A DNA stretch of 64,000 nucleotides. Source: Lepidurus packardi (lineage: Eukaryota > Arthropoda > Branchiopoda > Notostraca > Triopsidae). The translations under genes and the position numbers were made by a program. The stretch's first letter is position 1. Each line of letters starts with the position of its first letter. The stretch covers positions 1,658,375-1,722,374 of the forward strand of contig JAKZAN010000002.1 of the NCBI GenBank assembly GCA_023053545.1, read 5' to 3'. Under the pieces are notes generated by a model that saw only the letters and a list, made by a program, of their open reading frames with translations, did no database searches and was not told the origin of the DNA. Positions 1 to 10,261 of this stretch are shown here, piece after piece.

Positions 1-1236
1 ATAATTTGGCCATCCGAGTCTTGTTCAAAGAATCGGATCTGAATATTGCCTAAAGTAATTTTAAAAATTGAGAAATAGACTTTAATTTACGGATATTTTT
101 ACGTTTGTTGACTTTTTCGACGAAAATAAACACTTCTTCATTGCCCGTACAGCAGCTCACGATCTTATCGATGCGAACAATCCGTAAGTCTCCAGCTTGG
201 GTGCACTCTAAAGAAGAATGAAGTTAATCCTAGCTTTACAAACGCTTATTTTCGGCAATACTCAGGTTGCTAATGGGTGTGGAGTACACCGGGGCACAGG
301 CGGGTTGCATAGGCGAGAAATCTTTGTAAAAAGCCTCAAATTTAAGGCGAACTGAGTGCAAATCAATGTTGGTTCCCATCTTTTCTGCCATATCATTCAC
401 CTAGGATGAATAAAAACGACATTTAGCATCACTAAACATCCCAAAACCAGACTTTAATCAAGCATTACTTGCACTTGCTGCGTTTTGGTCAGTTGCATGA
501 TTGAACTGTCTTTGCTCTGCAACTCTTGCAGCTTTTCCTTCGACAGGCGTTCAGCCAAGACATCTTTAACTTGTTTTTTCGCTGTGTGAATGATGGTAAT
601 CCCTTGGAACCTACAAAAAACGGAGACTTTAGCTTTTGTAAGGCAAAAAAAACAACTAAGATCCTTACGTGGCAGTCCAATTGACACCTTCTGAAACGTC
701 TTGGTAACAATCATCTTCGTCTTTTCCGTCCCCAACGAGCTTATGGACGTGCGGAATAGGTACAGACTTGTCAGTTGGATTCGTAACCAGACTACAACGT
801 ACAGTCACTGGCCTCCCGCCTGCATAATTTTGCACCTGTTGTAAGCAATGAGCCAAAAACCAGATTCATGATACGTCAACATTAAGAGAAATCGAAAGGA
901 GAACACGTTACCTGCACTTTAACTGGGGATTTCCGATTCCGGTCATTAGACTCTGCCATTATGCTCCCGTGTGTGCCTGTCATTTCGGATTTGTAACGAA
1001 ACCGAAATTTAGATTGAGGCTGTTCCAGAATGGCCAAGTTTGGAGGCATGGTGTATGCTTTAACAATTAGATGAAACATACACGAATTAATGACTTTTTA
1101 AGAAATATATAAAATATGTTTAATTACTGTATACGATTGGGGTTTGCTCTCCGACAATAGGCTGAAGTACATACTGAGCGTAAATGCTGTGGTTTGAATT
1201 GGGGTCTGGCGAGTAGGGTGAGTTTCCAGTACTCAT
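1..1236 (-). CDS. Rel: Relish-type NF-kappaB transcription factor, 5' part of gene (Rel homology domain)
   Basis: Seven exons read on the minus strand: 1236-1128, 1057-912, 835-669, 610-469, 400-262, 207-103 and 49-<1. All phases agree, giving 285 residues before the window edge. The ATG at 1236 starts a short Tyr/Ser/Pro-rich leader, then the Rel homology domain begins near residue 42. The DNA-contact loop reads FRFRYKSEMTGTHGS, the Relish/p105 form rather than the Dorsal RYxCEG form. FQGITIIHTAKK follows in exon 4. Exons 6-7 open the second immunoglobulin-like (IPT) subdomain, with LRIVRIDKIV and IQIRFFEQDSDGQ. In arthropods Relish is the Imd-pathway factor that drives antimicrobial genes. 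The rest of the IPT domain and the expected ankyrin-repeat half lie outside the window, so whether this is a full-length Relish cannot be seen. Confidence 0.95.
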
Positions 1237-2425
1237 GGCTTAATTGTGAAGTTGCGATAATCTAGCATAACACACAGATTAGTCATATTCTCTGAATTGC
1301 ACAAGAACTAATTGAGTTAACAAGATTGCGAGTGTGCAGGAACATGGCTTGAAGATTGTTTCGAGACTGGGAAATTCCAGAATGAAGCCATCAGCCTTTT
1401 GTAAGGGTTAACTCAGAGAATTACTTGACCGATATGCACAAAAATTTGGGCGCCCCGCCCAAAAAGCGGACGAATCAACAAGTGTATTATCATTGACACG
1501 CTGAATTCTGAAACATTTTACCTGATTTTAAGCTCCAATGATAATTCCGTTGAACTCTACGCGTACGTTTGACTCACATCTATCCTTCGTTCAAGCAGGT
1601 TTAAAATTACACCTTGCTAGCACAAGAAAATGGGAAATTCCAAGCAGAAAAGGGCTGCCAGGGCTTCACAACCATAACACGGGTTTTCCCCACCACAATG
1701 GCTGACTTCCCGTTTCCCTTGACGGGGAAAACCCACATCCTTTGCTATGACGTCAGGTCTACAACGCAGGTTATTTCCCTTGCACGAGACAACCAATGAG
1801 CGCTCGAATACCATTCAAATGATTCTCCCGCGCGATTTAAAACCCTTTTTTTGGCTGCATGTGAAATCATATGCCTTCCCTCACAGCAAAAAACAGACAC
1901 TACAACCAAACTCATACTATTACTCATTCATTCAGGAAACAAAAAAAGGGTTTTTTTGAAGCGCTGGTACTGTGGTTCGACGGAAACTGACGTCAAATAC
2001 GGCGTGCGTTCAAATTATTGCCCGCCTTTCTTGTAGCCGTTTTTTTAAAATAAACGTCGCTTCTCCTACACATATATAAATGCACCTAATAAATATGTAC
2101 TCGCTAGATTGCTAACTAGTTATTATACGAATTACTAACAAAATAAAGTTATAATAACAGATAAGGGTGTTAATTTGGGAAGGTTAGGTTAGAATGGGTT
2201 CGTAGCCAATGGCTTTTACTCTACGGTTAGTAACCCGAGATAAGATAAACGATGCTTAGGGAACGGGGAACATGGAACCGCATATGTTTAACGCTTTCAG
2301 CAAACGTAGACGAAAGTAGGCAACACTAGAAACTCGGTCTTTAGTGTGTACAGTACACTGCGTAGTTGGAAGAGGCCTTTAGTTTTTACGAGCTCTGCTG
2401 GCCTCTAAGTTTGAATCCTGTGGCC
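1237..2425. other. Divergent intergenic region between Relish (-) and sarcosine oxidase (+)
   Basis: This is 1.19 kb with no supported gene; the short ORFs here lack family similarity and overlap regulatory-looking sequence. It must hold both promoters. Besides the kappaB-type sites listed separately, two perfect TGACGTCA (CRE/ATF) palindromes lie at 1748-1755 and 1988-1995. Confidence 0.8.
1369..1734. promoter_or_regulatory. Cluster of kappaB/Rel-type binding sites upstream of Relish
   Basis: Two perfect GGGAAATTCC kappaB decamers lie at 1369-1378 and 1632-1641. Two 11-mers that are exact reverse complements lie at 1681-1691 (GGGTTTTCCCC) and 1724-1734 (GGGGAAAACCC) and fit the Dorsal-type GGGWWWWCCM consensus. 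All fall 130-500 bp upstream of the Relish start codon. This suggests autoregulation by Rel proteins. The motifs are seen; binding is inferred. Confidence 0.6.
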
Positions 2426-4012
2426 ATGGAAGAGTTGTTTGATAGCATTGTCATTGGTGGAGGAATCGAAGGCTCTTGGACAGCTTTGCATTTGGCGCTA
2501 CAGGGACAGAGAACGTTACTACTCGAGCAAGTACACAACTATGCAATGTTACAATGGTTTTGATCTGCTTTTTGCCAGTTTCCACTGCCTCATACTCGAG
2601 GAAGTTCTCATGGCCAAAGTCGGATCATAAGACATATCTACAAAGAGCGTTTTCAAGCGCTTTTGATGAACGATGCGTACCAACAATGGCAGTGGCTCGA
2701 AAACGAGTCCGGAACATCTCTCTTGAAGTCAATCCAAATCTCTTTGCATCACATTTGATAGTCATTTGGCCTAAAATAGCACTTTATTAATGTCTATAGG
2801 AAGACGCCAGGAGCCGTATTCTTTGCTGGGGAAGCTTACTTTGACCAATTGGAGGAAATGGAGGAAACTCTGAAGCTAGTCCAGGCGCATTACGTCAAAG
2901 TCAGTACCGGTGAATTTTGTGAAAAATTCCCAGGCTTTCATTTGGACCCAAATGAGGTTGTCCAAGGACTAGTTGACTTGAATGCCGCCATCCTAAGGGC
3001 AGACCGTTGTTTAATCACAGTTCAAGTATTGACAGATAAGAAACACATTTATGAACTATCTAAAAAGAAAAATTTGTCCTAATAGAACATTTTAAGGGAC
3101 TCTGGAGGGATTGTCAAGGATTCGCACCAAGTTACAAACATCATGGTCAATCTAGATGGTACAGTAACAGTCAGTGGTAATGGGTTTGCGTACCAAGGTC
3201 GTAAGTTGGTTATCTGCGCAGGCGCGTGGGCTTCGGAATTGCTAGCTTTGCTGAATTTGAACCCTCCACTGCAAGTAAAAAATAAAAAGTCTACACATTC
3301 AACGCTATAGTATTTTTAATATGTCGTATTCAAAGCCACTGAAAATGGCAGTACTTTACTTCTCAAAGAAGCCTGTGACCGAAGATGTACCCAAGGTACG
3401 TTTCACGGATTACATCTTCTACGACCTCAATACTAAAGTTTACGGATTGCCTAACTTAGAATACCCGAGTTGTATGAAGGTATAAAATATACCTACGATA
3501 TCCAGAAATTATTTTAAAAATAGTCGAAGTAAGATAAACTTAGCCTTTATTCGAAAGGTTTGCTTGGATGATGGTCTTCCTTGTGATCCTAATCACCGAG
3601 ATGCTGGGGACAACAGTCAATACATAAGAGGCACCACGCAATACGTAGCGAAGTACCTGAAAGACCTGGATCCTAATCCATCTATCAACGAAACCTGCAT
3701 GTACACAGTAAATGCTCATTTTGGGGTTCAATTTGATATAAGAACAGGTTTTCCGCACCTTAGATGACTCCAGATGCCGTTGCAATCCTAGATATGCATC
3801 CTACTTACCCCAATATAGCCTTCGGTTGCGGACTATCCGGTAGGTGTGCTGAATTCGTTAAACATAATGTCTTAAACGACCTTTTTCTATTTCATCAAGG
3901 TTCGGGATTCAAAATGGGGCCAGTTTTTGGTGAATACCTGGCAAGTTTAGTGCTAAACCAACCTGCTAAACATGATTTCACAAAGTTCAAACTGTCTCGT
4001 TTTACAAACTGA
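2426..4012 (+). CDS. Peroxisomal sarcosine oxidase-like FAD-dependent oxidoreductase (PIPOX family)
   Basis: Eight exons (2426-2530, 2579-2727, 2800-3025, 3086-3274, 3336-3479, 3558-3707, 3764-3839, 3900-4012) give 383 residues, close to the roughly 390 of animal PIPOX. The N-terminal Rossmann motif reads DSIVIGGGIEGSW, followed by the family signature LPHTRGSSHGQSRIIRHIY. NETCMYT contains the Cys that in monomeric sarcosine oxidases binds FAD covalently. LDMHPTYPNIAFGCGLSG and SGFKMGP form the C-terminal FAD/substrate region. The usual GFSGHGFK reads GLSGSGFK, with His replaced by Ser, and the usual TPDE motif reads TPDA. The family oxidises sarcosine, pipecolate or related N-methyl amino acids to imines with release of peroxide. 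The final tripeptide is FTN, not a canonical SKL-type peroxisomal signal, so location is uncertain. The 60-nt intron 3840-3899 is a multiple of three with no stop, so retention would insert 20 residues. An in-frame TTG upstream at 2366 was not used; ATG 2426 sits just before the Rossmann fold. Confidence 0.94.
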
Positions 4013-4130
4013 ACCAAAAGAAAAGCCTAAAAATGCCTAAAATTAGCCTTTACACTGTGCAAATTCTATAAGCATTCCATATGGCAGCCCAAGGAAGTGT
4101 ATAGCTCTTCTTCTTTAGAAAATTTTGAAA

Positions 4131-4136
4131 AATAAA
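4131..4136 (+). terminator. Poly(A) signal AATAAA of the sarcosine oxidase gene
   Basis: AATAAA lies 119 nt after the stop codon, a normal 3' UTR distance. Confidence 0.6.
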
Positions 4137-5505
4137 CAGAAACCTACATCTTATTCTCTTTAGTCTACTCGACGACTTTTCCTTTTCCGTGGTTTCTACA
4201 TTTTTTTGTTTTCAACGTCTACACTTAAACAGCCTCAAGTTTACTCAAAAAATATACTTGTCTGGGTGCAAAATTGGAAGATCACGACCCGCACACGCAA
4301 AAAAACTAATTTGGAGGGAGAAACCAAAAAGCTTCAAGCCAAACAAACTTCGCTGCATGGACTTCATGGACACCCAAACTTTCTCCTATTACAAAAAAAG
4401 CCAGAAAATTCGCTCTCTCCAGTCTGGTGGTGAAACTTACGAACGACTTGTCCTGAACTATGTCTCAGTGAAAGTTCCCACGACCTTATTACCTACAACA
4501 AGAACCAGCAAAATAAAAATGGAAAACTACTTCTGGAAACCACATTTCACTCCACATACTCGACCATTCCTGCGAATCCAAGAAAGCCAATTACCTTATC
4601 CCGTAAAAACCAGCACATGCCACAATAAATAACTCTCACCAAAAGAGATCTCGTGGCATCCTTTTGCGTTCCTCCGGGTCAAGCAACTCACGAAAACCAA
4701 AACCCTGAATAAACTGTATTAAGTGGCCTATAATTGTAACTTTGCGACCTAGAATACAAGTAAAATTGCTGAAAGACCTTATCTATCCGTGTTCTTTTAT
4801 ATAAAAGTCATTGTATTCCGCTAATCAATTTCCTTAAAAGTGAAAGATGTGTGGCGCTCTAAAATGGAGCAATTTTTTTTCTCAAATACAAATTTGTTCG
4901 TATCTTTTGTAGTCCGTAAAGGCAATTAGGGGATGGGGCAGTAAAGCTTTCATTGTTTACGGAACCCAAGAGAAAGCGACCAAAGAAGTAGATTTCCTTG
5001 TAATGATTATGGTGGAACGTGAAACCAAAATTTTTTCAGGCTTTTAAATGGGAATTTTATTGGCTTGCTATCTGAACTTACCAACTTTCCCTTTAATAAA
5101 CAACATTAGTTCCTCTTTAATTTCCTATAAAAAGCCACTTGATACGGTTTTTATTCACGTTTTAACGAATCCTTTCCGAGCACAAAAGCTTTGTTAAACA
5201 CGCTACATTGATTTGCATGGCTGCTCAAGCAATTTTCATTTTAGATGTTCTAAATATATTTATAGGGAGGAGTATTCCTTCTTCGGAGAGGATGTTTTCT
5301 TTTTAGCTTTTAAGTGAAGAAAGCAAAAAACCAGGCTCGTTGCGGCAATAGAGTTTATACACAAGGAAGTGATATTTTTTGTACCTTTAAGCTCCCGTAG
5401 CTTAGTGTGGGATGTGGGCCAGGTAAAAATGTAGGTCGTGGACCTGGGATATGGATTGGAGGATGGATCTGGCAAGTGGCAGGACACCTTCCTTCTTTCT
5501 CCGAA
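4137..5505. other. Intergenic, no supported gene
   Basis: AT-rich sequence. One open frame of 147 codons (4189-4632) has no ATG near its start, no recognisable domain and biased, A-rich codons, so I do not call it a gene. The promoter of the first lectin begins at the right end. Confidence 0.6.
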
Positions 5506-6058
5506 TATAAAACATGGTCAAGGATGTGCCAACCCTCCAGTGGTTCCACAACACTTCTCCATCGTGCTACGGTAACAAGTTCAAGGATTCTACTTTACCG
5601 AACTAACATACCAGTAAGTCCTAAAACCATCCGTTTCAAACTAGCTCCTTTACAACAGTTCCTGGCTTTAACAATCTTTCCAAAATTGGCCTGAAACGAA
5701 ATGTTGTATACGATCATTTAAAACCAAAAAGAAAGCTGAGTTCTAAGATGTATTTGCACATACATGCAAACTTGTGATCCAACAAAAAGCAGTCAATTTA
5801 GCATTACTTATCATCCTAAACCGGTTCAGCCTATTGTCTTCAAGTAGCACGCAACTGTTTTAACTTCGTTTTTCCAAGTTCATTGCACTCGAAAGTGACC
5901 AACGGCTTAGTACTGTGGTTTAGGTATTAGCTATCTTGCATGTTCAGAACAATACCTGACAATTTGAGAACTAAACCTCTTAATTTTGTGTATATTTTCT
6001 ACAGGCTAGATTTCTAATTTGATTAACGTCTTTTCTTCCCGCTTTTCCTTCGTTTAGG
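5506..6058 (+). promoter_or_regulatory. Core promoter, 5' UTR exon and 5' UTR intron of lectin 1 (inferred)
   Basis: A TATAAAA box at 5506-5512 is followed 33 nt later by an initiator-like TCCAGT (A at 5539). A strong donor CCA|GTAAGT ends a putative non-coding exon at 5613. A pyrimidine-rich acceptor ending at 6058 (TTTCGTTTAG) lies six bases before the lectin ATG. The parts are seen; joining them into one leader is inference, supported by the same TATA-to-initiator spacing at the second lectin gene. Confidence 0.5.
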
Positions 6059-6063
6059 TGAAA

Positions 6064-7284
6064 ATGCTCTTGTCATTGGTACTACTGATGGCCTGTGGGG
6101 CAGGAATGGCGTCAGCCCAACGAGTACTGGCCTTGCCCGACGTTCGGAACTGTGTTAATCGTAAGACTCATTGATTATTATGTTCCTAAGCTTCCTTGTA
6201 CAATTCCGAACAGCGCCAAAGGGCCTCCTCAAGACTTCTTAGTGGCACCTGCCGTTACGGTTACGGCACAATGTACCCATCTGACCCAATAACCCATCCG
6301 GTTACCCCAAAAACCGAACCTCTAGCCTCAGGCATTGCGCCTGTAAAAACAACGTAGGCAAACTGGTAGGCAGTACGGGTGAAAACCTAACGGTACCGTG
6401 CCTGCAAATGCCGCGAGAAATAAAAAAAAACTTAAGGAAATATTAAGGCTTTGTTCTCAATTACGTTTCCTATGTTCTTTTCCCGTACTCTTCTAACAGG
6501 TGTAAAGCACACCACATGGACCGATCCACAAGGCGTTTCGCATAACTATTTCTTCAGCTGGCGTCACAGACCCACTGCTCAATTGGAAATCGATTGGTTA
6601 GACGCTCGTAATGTCTGTCGCCGCCATTGTATGGATCTCGTAAGCCTCGAAACCTTGCAAGAAAACGAGTTCGTTAAAGCTCGTATGACCCAAGGTAAGC
6701 GTACTGTACACATCCTCCTAATTCATTGTTGCTCATAGTTGCCCTTTTAAAATTCTTCATCCTTGAGACGCAATTCATTGTTGCGTCATTCCCCGCAACG
6801 CAAATTCATTGTTGACTTTTTTTGTTTCCCTAGATCAAGTTAAATACATCTGGACCAGTGGCCGCAAGTGCGACTTTGACGGTTGCTCCCGTCAGGATTT
6901 GAGACCAATCATCGTCAACGGATGGTTCTGGTCTGGTTCCGGCGCCAAAGTTCCCCCTACCAACCAGCGTCACTTGGGCGGCTGGTCCGAAACCGGTTTG
7001 GATGGCAAACCTCAACCCGACAACCGCGAAGAAGATGTACGACTTTTCTATTCTATTGCTTAAACATTCCTTAACCCTTTTTAATATTATTTTTATAATC
7101 GTATAATCTGACGAATTTTTTTCTTTTACAGGGTGAATCTTGCCTGGCTATCCTCAACAACTTTTACAATGACGGTGTAGTATGGCACGATGTCAACTGC
7201 GACCACGAGAAGCCCTTCATTTGCGAAGACAGCGATGAATTATTGGACCATGTCCGCAGGCAAAACCCCACAGTGTCTCTGTAA
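6064..7284 (+). CDS. Secreted C-type lectin-like protein 1
   Basis: Four exons (6064-6160, 6500-6694, 6834-7036, 7132-7284) encode 215 residues. A signal peptide covers about residues 1-19 (hydrophobic LLSLVLLMACG core, ending MASA-Q). One C-type lectin fold follows, with WLDARNVCRRHCMDLVSLE, IWTSGRKCDFDGC, NGWFWSGSG, PQPDNRE and WHDVNCDHEKPFICED. The domain fills nearly the whole protein, with no membrane segment, so a secreted monodomain lectin is likely. A Pro-Asp-Asn triplet (QPDN) stands where sugar-binding lectins carry EPN/QPD motifs, and WHD replaces the usual WND calcium motif, so carbohydrate binding is uncertain. Arthropod lectins of this highly conserved subfamily are associated with cuticle or immunity. 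The gene is a tandem paralogue of the lectin at 10262: it shares intron positions and phases (both phase 1) but has one extra intron (7037-7131). Confidence 0.92.
6717..6814 (+). repeat. Short repeated motif in lectin 1 intron 2
   Basis: Three copies of TTCATTGTTG at 6722, 6774 and 6805 alternate with TTGC/GCAACG-containing spacers. The same core recurs in repeat clusters at 36.2-36.5 kb and 50.2 kb. Confidence 0.55.
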
Positions 7285-10095
7285 AGAGGCACACGTTAGT
7301 CCCAGTAAAAAAGAAAAAGAGGAATGAGCACCTAAACCCAGTAATCAGCACTTTAAAATCCTCCTGTTTGTAAATACAACTCGTTTACGTTCCCTCTTAT
7401 TTTATCCGTAAGGCTTTTACTGGCAGTGCCAGAAAGTAATCGGAGAGAAAATGTTTGGCAAAATGAAACAAGTGCTCAGTTTGTAAAAGCCTTTGTTTTG
7501 CTTTCTTAAATACATGCGTTAATCATCCATCCATCACCTGTCACCGAGAGTTTCTTATTTCTTTTGTTTTTATAGCGATAAGTGAAAGTTTGCTTGCAAG
7601 TTTTATACACGATGACAGGCAACCAATAAAAGAAAAGAAGGTTTCCCCCCTCCGTCCGCCATATTGGGACAGTCAGGAGCCAACGACGCCAAGCCATACC
7701 GTGCCGCCATTTTTCTTCATCGGAATTTAGGCAACGGGGTCAGATCCCCACGAAATTCTTTGTTATTGCCCAAGATTTCTCCGATAAAAGAAACCCAACA
7801 TGCTTCTCTTGCATAACCTCGTCTTCCGACACAGTTTACAGTGAAGAAACTCCTTCAGCATATCTTAGATGGTTCTTCTTTAACAATGCAAAGTACTTTT
7901 CACATTGGTCATTAGCTCTTCCAAGCCTTGACCTGCTCATCCGTTTCCCAAGATCATAAAACCTTAAATTACCTCCACAAATAGGTTAATTGCGGAAACA
8001 TGGTATCGGGTTCGACCTTGGGAACTCTACAGGTGTCAACAGAGTATGAAATAATAATCCTTTCTCTGCTCGAAACCTCAAGAAGTGTAAAAACTAGCAT
8101 TAGATCATTCGAGAAGGTCTGAAAGTAAGGTTAATTCTCCCGGAAGAGTCTTCAACGTTAGTTAAGAAATAAAGTACAATATTTCAAATGGGAATTTACA
8201 CAAAGACGACTCAAGTGTTCCAAATTGTTTCAAGCTACAAATCGTTAACAAAAGAATTAAGGAGGTTACTGCAAAAAGAAACGTTTGCCTTCAGCAGAAG
8301 CATACTAGCTCATTAACTAAGAAGAAACGTTCAAGAATTTTTTCACTGGTCTAAGGTGCTTTGTTCCCAAGGAAAAACCAGAAATCATCTATAGCTTGCT
8401 AAAACTGGCTGAGCCTTGCGCAAGCGAAGGAGGTGAAGGCCATGAAGATGTTACAATCTGATCATCTTCCTTGAAATCGTCTGTCTAACTCTAACCTTGC
8501 CCATGGTCTTTTCAGCTCCTTAAACCACAAAGCCGAGTAGCTACGAAAAAACTAATTCTTTTTCTTTTACGGCTAGTTCCGGTCTCTTCCTCTTCCATCC
8601 CTTCTCTAGAATCTACTTCAAGCTCCATCACGATCCTCTTCGAAAAAGAGCAGCAAAAAGCAATTTAAATAAGTAATAATTAAAAAAAAGACTTTAACAT
8701 TCTTGGCAAGCAGAATGTGTCATCCACGTTTACACAATCCCAGCAGTTTTTAACACGCAGATGTGCTTTATGCACATGGATACCAAAAACCTGCAAGTGA
8801 GTTATGATGAGGAGTAGAAAGTTTGAATGTTTTCCCACCACCGTACTATGAAAACTTTCAATCGCTTCACGCAACTCAATAACAAGTGCTCTAACAATCA
8901 TTGATGTCATCATCAATACATTTTCTGGGTTGAACAAGAAAAAAAAAAGTTTTTTCCAAAACCGTTTCTATGGGAGAAACCTCTTTCATGTTCAAATGTT
9001 AAGAAAAGCAGAGGAAAAAGCCGTTAACCACGTAACTCCGCCATCTTGGCATCGATTCCAAATCGGGCCGTCCAGTTTGGCGCCAACCCATCTTCTTTAC
9101 GACTGCCAATAGCTCACTCTTTTCACTTTACAGATATCGTCCTCCCAAAAACTGACCCGAAATTCCAAAAATTCTTTTGTTGTTCTTAAAAGCAAAACGA
9201 AGTAGAAAAACCGATCATTTTCACTTCCAAAATTCTCAGCCTAGAAAGTTATTACTCTTTAGACAACCATTCCAACAATGAAGTCAAAATATTACCAAGT
9301 CTGATTGTCTTACTTTCTCATCCTTCAAAAAGTTGAACTGCTTGCAGTGACTAACCTGTTCTTGATTACGAGATTTAGCACTCTTTTGACCGACTCTTGA
9401 AACAAAAACAAACAGGAACTTCCTCACCAGAACAGAATGGAAAGTTTGAGGTTTAAGCTCGCAAGCTCCCCACCAAAAACTTGCTAAAAGCTGAGGCAGT
9501 TGGTAAAGCAAAAACCGTTAGTATGCAAGGGAATTGCAGGCAATTCCTAGCCGAAACGAAGACAGGATGCCATACACGCTTTTCGGAAGATGACTATATG
9601 GCTTATCTCTTAAAATTATGTTGTAGTATAGAAGTACAAAACCCCGCCTGATCCCTCGGAAAGTGAAAGTGCTGTCAAGTTGTTTGGTAGCGGTGATTTG
9701 GAGTGCCATCCTCATCCTCAGTCCTGTTAATACTACTATACCTCAACTACCTCCCCACCACCGCAAGGTCGTCCACAAGAGCATCCGTATGGTGTTTTTT
9801 GTGGATGCTGTTTGGAGGATTTCGTGAAATCAGAGATAAGGGAAGATCCGGGACGGAGCAAGAGGTCTCTCTTCTTCATCGTCTAACTTCTTCTGGAAGA
9901 TACCCAGTTGAGCCTGCTGACCTTCGACTCTTTCCCCCCTCAACGATCTTGGTGGTTGGTTGTTGCACGGGTCTTTTCCCAAATGCGAGATCTGATGGAA
10001 TGACTTTGAGCACAGGAAGGCCGCGAAAGTCTATATTGTCCCCAGGAAAAAGGTGGGCTTCTGCTTCAAGCTTCGTTTACCCACGGCTCCACAAC
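7285..10095. other. Intergenic region between the two lectins, no supported gene
   Basis: 2.8 kb. A possible poly(A) signal AATAAA for lectin 1 is at 7625-7630, and a YY1-like GCCATCTTGG lies near 9042-9051. A 156-codon open frame (9703-10173) is rejected because its end lies on the core promoter of lectin 2 and it has no recognisable domain. Confidence 0.6.
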
Positions 10096-10133
10096 TATAA
10101 AGAGGAGAAACTTGCAGCAGCCCAGCATCAGTT
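10096..10133 (+). promoter_or_regulatory. TATA/initiator core promoter of lectin 2
   Basis: TATAAA at 10096-10101 is followed by an arthropod initiator TCAGTT at 10128-10133 (A+1 near 10130, spacing 34). The predicted 5' UTR is about 132 nt to the ATG at 10262 and carries A/T-rich unspliced sequence. Confidence 0.6.
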
Positions 10134-10261
10134 GGGTTACAGACCCCTTCCCAATTTCTTTTCACTTACGTGAGAGTGGAAATAATAAAACAACAAAACA
10201 ATAAATAATAATTTAAATTATTAATAGTTGCAAAACTCAATTAAAGTTTGCCCCCTTCAAA

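Noticed and set aside
4189-4632. 147-codon plus-strand open frame
   Set aside because: A-rich, no recognisable motif, no promoter or splice context; an open frame this long can occur by chance in AT-rich DNA.
9703-10173. 156-codon plus-strand open frame upstream of lectin 2
   Set aside because: It lacks an ATG at its start and any domain, and its 3' end covers the TATA box and initiator of lectin 2.
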